Shown here one piece after another: positions 36,201 through 47,800 of a stretch of 64,000 nucleotides of DNA. How positions within the stretch are numbered: position 1 is the stretch's first letter; each line of letters opens with the position of its first letter. Below the pieces are notes generated by a model. The model saw only the letters and a program-made list of their open reading frames with translations, had not been told where the DNA came from and ran no database searches. The DNA lies in assembly GCA_003260075.1 (NCBI GenBank), contig QLIY01000115.1, positions 176,695 to 240,694 of the forward strand. The letters are read 5' to 3'. Position numbers and translations under genes: made by a program. The stretch comes from Phallusia mammillata. Taxonomy: Eukaryota; Chordata; Ascidiacea; Phlebobranchia; Ascidiidae.

Positions 36201-38789
36201 AATTTAATGTTACTCGTTTAATTAGACACCGTCTATCGACCATTCTTTATCGGGAATGTACGAAAATGTTTTCAGTTGTTAAGTTGGCAATTTTCAAAAA
36301 AAGTATAGAAACCTCCGCTGTAGCTTATTCTGGGCTTGTTTTATGAGACAATTTCACTACTGAGTATTAAAGTGCGTTTGAACTGGTATTTACTCAGGCA
36401 TTATGGATTTGTGACTTTGTAAACATCACAGAACTTTAATGAAATCGTTTAGCATCCTTTGTGTACAGAACAGAATTTGGTTGAACGCAATGTCATCCAT
36501 GTCCTGCCAAACTAATTGATTAATAATACGTTAGCTGGCAACAACCAACAAAGCTTTTTTATATTTATAAGCGGCAGTAGTCTTTCTAATCGTCACCGAA
36601 AGCAGAGAAAAGCACAGCTGAACGGAGCCACTGGTAAAGAATAGGATTTCATGGTTTTTAGTAGGCACTACAGAAATAGTAAGAGTCGTGGAATATTATT
36701 TTAAGCCCAATCTAATGGAGTTTACCAGTGTTACACACAACGTCAGAGACAGTAACAAAGAAACCACACTTGTTGAACAAACTATAAAATAGCAGTGAAA
36801 TTTAATGTTAACGATGCGGGGGGCGAAATTGTCGTTTTTTTACAAGTGGGAACAACAGACTGACGGATGTTGCCGCAAGATCCCGCTGACGTTTTTATTT
36901 GCCGCATCATACGTGGCATGACTTAGTCGTAAGCATATTGTTTTTCCTGCGTGTATTTCACAACCGAACAGCACTAAGACGCAAGAGCAGCAGTGAATCA
37001 GGGTATGGTTTCAGGCCTTCGATGAGTCATTCTTGAAAATAGAAAACTGGTCCGTGCGTGTACAACGCATCACGATTTCCAGAAAGTCTAAACGTTCCAG
37101 TAAAGTACTTGGTTGTCAGAGGTGTAGACGAAGTTCAAATGTTAAAATAGATTAATGTGTTTTAAGAATGATATTTGAGGTGCGTTTTTGTACCATTGAC
37201 GCACAATGTCTTGAAACAACTTAATCACTGTCCTTAGAAAAACAGTGACATAATTTTGCCTAGTAATAGTTGGTACGTATCGCCTTTGGGGAAGAAATAT
37301 TACTTGGGTTTCATATTACGCGTCTAATCGTGAATCAAATCGTGAAAAAAGTAGGCGTTAAGTATAGTCGAGAGAAAAAGTTTAGTTGAGGAAACGCCAC
37401 CACGCTTTTGGCAAGATTTCGACACCACGCAGCCAAACGAGCACTGAAACGAGCAGACTTTGCAGGGCTATATTATTGGCCTCTTTTTGCTTTTTTCTGC
37501 AATATTGCATCTAGTGTTGTGTTGTGTGTACAGAACGAGATGCTGTTTCTGTATACCACGTATTAGCAAACAGGATTTCCGTTAAAAAATAGTACAAGAA
37601 ATTTGCTGACCGCTGTGTTGAAATGGTTGTGTTTGCAGATAGGCAATGCTAGCAGACAGAAGTAAGTGTGGGTCCGTATTTAGCTTTTCAGCATTGAAGG
37701 TTACGTGACCGGCCTGTGGCGCTGACTGCAGTTGCCAGTTTTGTTTGTTTACTCTGAGCATGAAGAATGACATAGAGTGTAGCTTACGCACCGGCTTTCA
37801 CAACGCCCTAATTAGTTCAAGCATCGGGTAGACTAATATGCACAGTCAGATATTAGTCATGAGTTTGCCAAAGAAGCGAAAGAAAAGAGAGGTGTGTCTG
37901 TTATGGCCCTGGCATGTTGTTCTGGTGTCGAATTACAGGCCGCAAATCCGGAAATATGGCAGTGTTTGACATTTAGTGAAGCAGAAGTATGTTTGGCATG
38001 ATGCCGTTGCACTACAATAACTTTTATGGCAAACACCGTCACGGCTAGCTGTGCTAGTTATTTGATCAAAATTTGCACGAGCTATTACTGAATAAACTGA
38101 AGCTCTCAATCCAGTAAATAAGCTGGTAAGTCAAGTTCAAAACGCGGTCTTTATCACCACAGCCACAATGCTGGATTCAAACCATTTTCAAAGATTTTTA
38201 ATTAACGACTTCGTACATTTATGTTGTGCGTTTAATAGTGACATAGCAAATTAGACTAAACAATTGATTGCATTGTAGGCAGAGCACGCATGGTAAGGGC
38301 AAGCTTATGCGCTGCTTCCGATGCGATCAACCGTGTCGAAACTATTACGCACTTTGTTTACACACTGGGTTTGACGTAAGTCCATAGTTTTATCGGATCG
38401 AACAAGCACATGGCAAAATGCGTATGTTTAGCTGTGCTAAATTAAAAAAAACGCGTTTGGTGGAGCCTGTAAGTTTTGCATTAATTTGTCTGTTCTGCTA
38501 TTAAACACAATTGATTTAGGGGGTTGATCAGCTGTGCCTGGTCGGGTTTAAGAACTTTACAAGGCGTCAGCAGTAACTGATTGACAGGCAGTGATCAAAT
38601 TGGCCCTTAGCATGGTGCATGGTACGCTTTTGTTTCTGACCGATGGCGTCTCAACGAAAAACGAATTTCTCGGCCAAATTAACCTACCGTCATCTCGCCA
38701 GACAAGGGTGGTTAGTTTTGAAAGCAGTGAGGTGTGGTTTAGTACGTTGTGTTGATATTGCTTACAGAAGTGGTAGGTTGTAATGTTTT
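33234..38789. other. Intergenic region between the divergent SOD-repeat genes
   Basis: About 5.6 kb separates the two start codons. I found no coding exon: the open frames (such as 33757-33990) lack recognisable domains or matching splice sites. Just upstream of the - strand ATG, CTATTGCAG ends two bases before the start codon and TTTTCCAG lies about 35 bp farther out, so a UTR intron or trans-splice acceptor is possible. Regulatory sequence for both genes must lie here, but no specific site can be assigned. A degenerate hammerhead-like core is noted at about 35107-35141. Confidence 0.5.
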
Positions 38790-38846
38790 TGTTTCGCAGG
38801 AAACAGTTTTGTAAAGAGATATATAATACTGTTTGAAACAGACAAA
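38780..38846 (+). promoter_or_regulatory. Candidate 5'-UTR splice or trans-splice acceptor of the plus-strand SOD gene
   Basis: TTTTTGTTTCGCAG ends at 38799, 47 bp before the ATG, and has the T-rich tract of a 3' splice site. It resembles the acceptor-like sequence before the trefoil/TSP1 start. Confidence 0.35.
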
Positions 38847-41800
38847 ATGCTTTGGTTGCATATTGCTGGCTTGATATTGGTTGCAGGTAAGTGCAGCACG
38901 TGTACTAGCTGTTACATAAAAGGACGTTACTCCGTGTTTGCTGCACGAGTCCCTATACCCAAAGCTGGTTTAAAACAGTTTGCTTTTTTTAAATTTTTCA
39001 GTCCACTACCTTAAACATTTACATTCAATTTATTTTTCACTTAGTTTTGTTTATTGCGCACACAAGCTGCTCTTTAGGTAAAATGATGGAATAAAATTGC
39101 TGGAACTAAATGAACAACTTTTGCTTGACATTACTTTTGTGCTCACTATCATTCGTTAGATATTCAACTTGTCATTTTACTAATTGCTCTTTTGTATTGT
39201 TAACAAGGAAATATGATCTTAACTGTTCATAGCAAATAAACAGCGTTCTTATTATTTTGATAATCGTCGTTTGTGCATGAACCAAAGCCACACCCAAATT
39301 TCTGTTGTCTTTAAACAGTTCGCAAAACATGTTTACGAGAAAGTTGAGGATTTTTTTGTTGGGCTTTAGTGCATTCAATGAAGGCGAAATCTTTGGCAAC
39401 CTCCATCTTATTGAAGCCCATCCTGCGTTTATTTATTTGTCCACGCACGCAAAATTCGTGGTTGATTGCTTCTGAACTACCCTTAAAGTTTTCCCGGGAT
39501 ATCTGGCATTGTTAGCAAAGCACACGCGTGTTATAATTACGCAACTGCGTTAGTTAAAAGGCTTATGCCTGAATGACCACTTACAAGTAGTCAAAGGTGG
39601 CATAAATTAGGCCACGCCACTAACAAAGTAAGTTTCCACATTAATCATGTTTAAAGGACAAACAAAAAGCATTGCTCGTATTTGATGCCAAAGGGAAATA
39701 AATCTGGTACTTGATTTCATCGCAGCACATACCGTAACTATTTGTACTCCTACTGATTAAATCAATAACACTGAATTTTTATCCTTATGATTTGTACGAA
39801 TTACTCGAACAACTTCGACTAATAATTGTTGATTATAACACATAAATTTATGATTTAGCACAACATGGGTCATGTCTTACTTATCGGGCTACAATCGACA
39901 TGATTGGGGTGAAAGGTCATGTGACGTTTGTGCCAGACGGGGGCAACATGAATGTAACGATGGCGATCGATAGCAGTGAAAATTATACGTATTCAATCAC
40001 GAATTTTCCTGCTGTGTTTGGGTAAGTGATTTTGTAGTTATGTCCATTAGTTTATAAAGGCGTACGATTAAATTTGGAGGAAACTTTTTTTTAGACAACA
40101 ACAATCCGCCCAAGATGTGTGTTCCCAACTGGGTCCCATAATCTATACATGGCACGGTAAGACAAATCTAAGGGTGTGTCGATTGGATCTATTCTACACC
40201 ACTAGGCGCTTTAAGTTGTAGAATATGTGGTAAATCACCACAATTTCCGACGAAAAATATGACAACTTTTAGCTTACGTTTAAATCATTGAATAAACTTT
40301 TTCTTCCAACCTCCAGTCCTTTTTTCGAACCAATTTACTTTAGATTACGTACTTTCCACTGAACGTTTAACCTCGTTTTTAGGTGTTCCGAATGGTGCGC
40401 CGCTTATTGTTGCGAACCTCGAAGAAAACCTAATTTTCAATCGAGGGCTGTTGATTTCGAATGGAGCCTGTGCCACCATTCTCCCTGTCGGTGATGCAAT
40501 ACTTACTTATCGTGCCAAATTTATCGGACCCATTAGCGGCGAAGTATGGATCAGGTATTCTATTATTCTTCTCCAGAACAATATTTTGTGTTTTGTTTGT
40601 TAATGTAACGTTAAATTTGTATGAAATGAAATTGCCACAAATTACCCAATTACCCATTCAGTTTGTTAATACCAACGAACCGTGGTGCTTTATTTTTAAA
40701 TCGTCTATTCCCCCCCCCCACACGCGTGTTATAATTACGCAACTGCGTTAGTTAAAAGGCTTATGCCGGAATGACCACTTATAAGTAGTCAAAGGTTGGA
40801 TAAATTAGGCCACGCCACTAACAAAGTAAGTTTCCACATTAATCATGTTTAAAGGACAAAGAAAAAGCATTGCTCGTATTTGATGCCAAAGGGAAATAAA
40901 TCTGGTAGGCTACTTGATTTCATCGCAGCACATACCGTAATTATTTGTACTCCTACTGATTAAATCAATAACACTGAATTTTTATCCATATGATTTGTAC
41001 GAACTACTTGAACAACTTCGACTAATAATTGTTGATTATAACACATAAATTTATGTTTTAGCACAACATGGGTCATGTCTTACTTATCGGGCTACAATCG
41101 ACATGATTGGGGTGAAAGGTCATGTGACGTTTGTGCCAGACGGGGGCAATATGAATATAACAGCGGCGATCGACAACAGTGAAAATTATACGTATTCAAT
41201 CATGTTGTTTCCAGCTATTTTTGGGTAAGTCATTTTGTAGTTATGCCCCTTAGCTACCAAAGTCGTACGATTAAATTTGGAGGAAACCTTTTTTCAGACA
41301 ACAACAATCTTCCCAAGTCGTGTGTTCCCAACTGGGTTCCATAATCCTTACATGGCACGGTAAGACAAATCTAAGGGTGTGTCGATTGGATGTAGTCTAA
41401 CCCAGAATGCGTTTTTAGTTGTAAAATATGTGATAAATCACCTCAATTTCCTACGAAAAATGTAATAACTTTTAGCCTAAGTGGTTTCGATTAAAATGAT
41501 TGAAAGAACTTTTTCTTCCGACCTCCAGTGCTTTTTTCTAAGCAATTTATTTTACCGTAGATTGCGTACTTTCCATTAAACGTTTAACCTCGTTTTTCAG
41601 GTGTTGCGAATGGTACAACGGTTGTGGTTCCAAACCTACCAGAAAATTCTGTTTTCAATCGAGGGCTGTTAATTTCGAATGGAGCCTGTGCCACCATTCT
41701 CGCTGTCGGTGATACAATACTTACTTATCGTGCTAAGTTTATTGGACCAATTAGCGGCGAAGTATGGATCAGGTATTCACTATTTTCTTCTCCAAAACAA

Positions 41801-44800
41801 TATTTGTTGTTTGTTCCCCCCCCCCCAATATTGCAACTCCAAACGTATTTTTAACAGGTTTCAGAATTATGACCAAATGAATGCCATTATTTAAACCTGC
41901 ATATCGGAAACCTATAATATTTTAGGTTGTCCACCTTTCACAATTCAGTGTTACGTGTTTTCAGAAAACGAAACAGTCTAAGCGGTTTAGCTGTATACAC
42001 TGATTTGGCCTACGCTACAAATAAAACAAATCCTACTGGCATCACCGCAGTGGACGTGGTACAATTCGCTTCAGGGTCTCCCCCCCCCCTGTAACGCGAG
42101 CCTGAAAAGTTTAGAAACCATGCACTGGTTGAAATTTGTATGAAATGAAATTGCCACAATTTTTTTTACCCATTACCCATTAAGTTTGTTTAATCAACGC
42201 ACCGCGGTGCTTTATTTTAAAATCGTCAATTAAAAACCCCCCCCCCACCAAATGAATGCCATCATTCTAACCGTGTATCGGAAACCTTTAATTTGATAGG
42301 TTTTTCCCTTCTTATAAATCTTTGTTACGTTCTTTCAGAAAACGAAACAGTCTAAGTGGTTTAGCTGTATACAGTGATTTGGCCTACGCTACAAACAAAA
42401 CAAATCCTACTGGCACCAGCTCAGTCGACGTGGTGCAATTCGCTTCAGGATCATCGTCTTCAGCAACATCCACCCAGTGTGATGGTTTGAGCAACAGGAC
42501 GATTCTCTTGGTTAACATTCCAGTAGGAAATTCGGTTTCTTCAACTGGTAAATAAAGTCAACGCTAATCTATCAACGTAATAGACACCACGAAAGCCAAA
42601 TAATTATAAAAGTAGTTGTTGGCTGGGCAAAATGTATCCACAAAATTGGCTTGGCTGTGTTTTGTCGGCACTCAGAACGCAGTAAACAGCACCCATTGTG
42701 ATGGCAGTGCACATTTCCCGTTATTCCGGTTCGAGTTCCTTTCATCATAAACCAAACAAAGCAAGTGCATGAGCCTTACAATTAAATGAGATAAATTTCC
42801 CCAATACAAATACAAATATAAAGTAAAAGGCGGTCAAGAAAATCGGCATGACTTTGGATTAAGCTTGTTTGAACTGGTTCAGTTTCTTAGTTACACCAAA
42901 ACTCCATAGCATGTCCCGATATTGTATTGTATCTTGTATCGCTTTACGACGCTATTAATTCTAACTACTCGGACTTTCGCGAGGCCAATTCATCATTGTT
43001 TTAGTAAAACCAAAGAAGTAAAGACTCACAATTCCGAAATGCTGTAAGCCCTTGCTTTTGTATTATCCATAACTGATACAAACAATCCCCCCCCCCCCCG
43101 ACGCTATTAATTCTAACTACTCGGACTTTCGCGAGGCCAATCATCATTGTTTTAGTAAAACCAAAGAAGTAAAAACTCACAATTCCGAAATGCTGTAAGC
43201 CCTTGCTTTTCTATTATCCATAACTGATACAAACAATCCAAGATTTGTTTTTAAATTACTGTCAATAACAAGTTGTCATGATAAATCAACGATTATGTAC
43301 ACAACGCATAAACGTTTTTCTGTTGCCTTGCAGATAAACGATCTGCTGTTTTTGTGGAAAACCTCAATTCCGTGTTTTCATTCATGGGGATAGAGGTCTC
43401 GGGTTCCTTGCTCGTTTGCACGGGTGTTCAAAATATCCAAGCAAAAACGGTCAAAGCAAAAATATCATGGGACGGCCCCCCCCCCCTCAATTCCGTGTTT
43501 TCATTCATGGGGATAGAGGTCTCGGGTTCCTTGGTCGTTTGCACGGGTGTTCAAAACATCCAAGCAAAAACGGTCAAAGCAAAAATATCATGGGACGATG
43601 TCAGAGGCGAAATATCTATGACGCAAGTTTCGCCCTTTGATTCGACGACCACCTCTGTTCAACTAAGCGGCCTAAACCCAAGTGTGGGTATTTGCACTTA
43701 TACGAATGACGGATATGATTCGAAAACAAAGCAGCTTGTACCAGTGATGGAATTAAATATCACCTGTAATCGATGTATTCCACCTATATGCGAAAACGCA
43801 ATGTGTACAAACTTAGTTATGGCTAAAAACGTGTTCTGATGCTTTTATTTAGCAATAGGCACCGCTTTTACGGAATATTTGCTACGTTATCATAAAAACA
43901 TTTCTTTCTTTTTTCAGTACCTACCGGCCACCTACCACGTACATAAGTTTCCTGTACCACAACGAATAAGTTCGTCCGATGATCGGTGCAGTACAGTAAA
44001 CGTTGCGGGCCATTTCGACCCATACGGTGTCGGAGTTGGAGCAAGTAACACCACCGGGGATCGCTTTGAAATAGGTAACATACACCGTTTGTTAAGAAAT
44101 AACACAAACCGTGTTCTGTTGAACAGGTCGCTGCTACCTTGCATGATAAAACTGTAATATATGATATTTTAACTAAGTAGTTTTATTAGAAACGCGTTTC
44201 GTGCCGTTTGTTTTTTCAAAAAAAATTTCAAGTTTTTTTTTTTTAAATTTCATTTCGTCTCTTGCGTAACGTCGGGCAATCTGTTTTTAGAATTTCAATT
44301 TTTAATTATAGTTTCGTGTTTTGTGGTTTCGTAAGGTTTTCAGATGTTAGCCAGTCAAGCATGGTCACGCCATATGTGTCGGTTTGTGGTTGCAAACACG
44401 TCGCATAAGATAACGCAAGATTTAAGGTCTCGTCGTCAAAAGCTGTTTTAACCTAACACCATGTCCAAACCTCGATACTGTAATCACCTCATGTGCAATT
44501 CGATTTTTGTATCCATACCTGGGCTTATAAACGGTGATTGAGGGGTTTATTTCATATAATCGTATTGACTGGGTAAAAGTCTTTTAAGCTTTATTTTTTT
44601 ACATTCTAGTGTCGACTAACGAACATTTGTTATTTGTAATTCTCAATTTCAGGTGATCTTAGTGGAAAGTATGGAACGATATCGACTGCGAATTACACCG
44701 CATCTTTTGTTGACTGGAATCTTCCACTGTTTGGTAGCAACAGCGTGGTTGGACGGTCAATAGTCATACACAGAGCTGATACTACAAGGTATATGGAGCC

Positions 44801-47800
44801 TATTAATGTAATAAAAAATGCTCTGGTTTATTTGTTTCCTCCAGCCAGTTTCGCAATTGCCTTATAACTTTGGTTACCTTGGGTTCATAATTGTATAGGA
44901 CTGGTTTATAGCAGTTAAGCGATTTTCGTTTTGCGTGGTGCAGTTAATGTCGCATGTACAGCTTTAAACACCAACCAATAGTCACAGATATTGTATTCAA
45001 CAGTCGCAGGTATTCCCATATTGTCCAACTCGTATAAATTATATGATATCCGAATCTTAAACATATCTAAAACATGTCCCAAAAGCAAACCTTAATGCAA
45101 ATCATCTTTGCTTTAAGGTGGGTGTGTGGAAATATTGGCTATCCCACGGAGACAACCACTACCGCAGTAGTAAACTTTAAATCACCTGCATACGGAACAA
45201 TGTACTTAAGGCAACCTTCCGGTCAACCAGACTCTGACACTTCGGTCTACGTGGAACTCGCAAATATGGTACATACGTTAAATACTTTAATAATGCCTTT
45301 AAGTTGTTTGCGTTCCATACAGCATTAAACATCTTTCCAGTTCTATGATCCGTTTTTTTTCTAATGATCCTGTATTTTGGTTTTAAATAACATCTTTATT
45401 CTGTATTATTAGGATGGAGTTAAGACTACAAGTCACAATCATCATGTACATGTTTATCCCGTTGGGGAGGATTGTGCAAGTGCAGGACCACACTACAATC
45501 CTTCTTCCGTAAGTTTGTGTAGTTTTTAATGGCCTCAATTGTCAATTTTGAAGGCTACAGCGTCCAGGGTCATTATATTTTGGGCAATGTCAATGTTACG
45601 TTATTCTGCAGGTATTTACGGATGGAAGTTACTCGACTGAGTGTTCATCATCTAATCCTTTGCGTTGTGAACTTGGCGACTTGTCAGGAAAACTCTCCCA
45701 GATTGACATCTCGTCGACTCTTGTCAACAGCAACGACGCTAAATTCTTTTTCACCGATTCCAATCTACCACTATCTGGCCCACACAACGTTATTGGCAGG
45801 TTAGTTAAGTTACAAAAATCACATGGGCTAAATTGTAACAATGGGTAACGGCCAACACCACAATAAATTTTGATGTTAAAACATGTTGAGACTTGTTTGA
45901 TTTTCAACTCACGTAATATTTTATTTTTAACATACCGCGATGAGGTAATCTTGCTTAATAGCGTTACTATGTGATTGATCAACAGCCTCAAAACTAGGCA
46001 ACGTTAACACTTCCTCGCGGGTAATTCTGGTTCTAACCAATTTCGTTTCCTGTTGTCGCGACCTCATTTATGGGATGTTGACGCTTCGATACTGTCTATA
46101 TTTTCGCTTCCATATAGCGTTGATTACGCCCAGTTACAATGTACCCCGTTTTAACTTATCAATCAAGAAATACTCAGAAATGCAACAATATCGGCCAACT
46201 AATTGAATGATGATTACAGGTCAATTGTTGTCCACGTTGCTGGAGGCGGTGCCCCACGTTATGCCTGCGCTAACATTACCGAACTGAGAAAGCTCAGACT
46301 GAAAACCGACTCTACATGGAAGGGTGACAACACCAATGGAAGGGTGATGGGAGAATTGTTTATCACCCAAGACACGGAGTTCGATTATGCCTCGGTCAGT
46401 TACTGGTCGACATTATATTTAAAATATTGTGCTTTCGCATCTCTATAGAAAAGATACAAGATGTCACAATTGGGACATTCAGTGCCAGCATTATAGAAAT
46501 TAGTAATACATCATTGACATAGATGCTGTTCAAGAGAATTAACTACCAATAATGTTTATTATATGGTAATTTTGATTTTATTGTGTTTAGGTCCAAGGTA
46601 CAATTAGCGGCCTTGCTAGTATATCTCAAAGTTATGGCATCTACGAGTTACCCATACAAACTTCGGCAATTGGAACAGCACAGTGCACAACAGTTGGTGT
46701 TTTACACAACCCTTATGATGTGTTTATCGTTGGTAAGAAACACTGATTACCACTATAGTTTATACTTTCCTTCCTTAATTGACTGGGATTGATTGCTGTC
46801 AATTGGTTGCCTTGTGTCACACTAGTTCTTGCATCACATTACTGTGCCGTCGATTTTTTCCAGGGGCCAGCGGCCAAACTTTCGACAAGTTTCCTGTGGG
46901 CGACTTAAGTGGCAAATATTCCGATTTGTCCGGCCAGAATGTTGTCACCCTAGATAAGCAGGACAACAATCTACCACTTGCAGAAGCAGTTGGTATTGCT
47001 GGACGATCAATCATTATACAACAGGTTGCGCCAGGAAGGTAACATGATTTTAAGTCTATAGAAAATCTACCTACTCCTGTTTTGTCTTGTTAATATTACA
47101 AAACGCATTAGAAACAAGAAATATTTAACGGCATAACTGAAAATCTGGTTTGTGCCCATGTTGTGCTTCAGCGATTCTGTTATGTTCAACCCACTTTAAA
47201 ACCTCATAAATTCCCCCAGCCGCTCGATCAGAGAGGAATGCGATAGTCAGAGTTGAAGGGTTGGCGGGCTATACTCTCTTTATTGCGGTTTGAAGTATTC
47301 TCCTAAGATTTAACGGCTCACTAGCACACTAAACTTTTGGGTAACTCCACCAATAAACGGCATCCAGATCTAAACATTCGAAATTTGAACTTACCTATAG
47401 TACCCTGACGCTAAATAACGACTTTGACCAGTTTTCGTAGAAACTTTTTCTTGACTTTAAATTCTACTTTACCCATTACTCTTGTAATGGCATAAAGCGA
47501 ATGAACGAACCTTTTGTCGGTAAAATTTGCGTTCCGGAGCACATGTCCAAAAATCCCGTCATAGGGATTTGAGTAATGAATGCACTATGTAAGGGAACAC
47601 TATAACAAAAAACTTAATGTGGTACAGGCAGTACTATAATGCGACATTAAACACGTGACAAAGCCACTTCCGGATATAGGTGTGCGAATCATTTCATGCG
47701 TGACATTACAAAACTTGCCAATTTAATTAAGCTGGAAGTGTTCAACTCTTTCCCTTGCGCCAAGCGGCAACACTGGATACGTCATTTCAGCCCAGGTCTT

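Noticed and set aside
40719-41815. A genuine tandem exon duplication adding an extra SOD module
   Set aside because: Introns are as similar as exons, the boundary is a 10-C run, and the minus-strand paralogue has only one copy of these exons.
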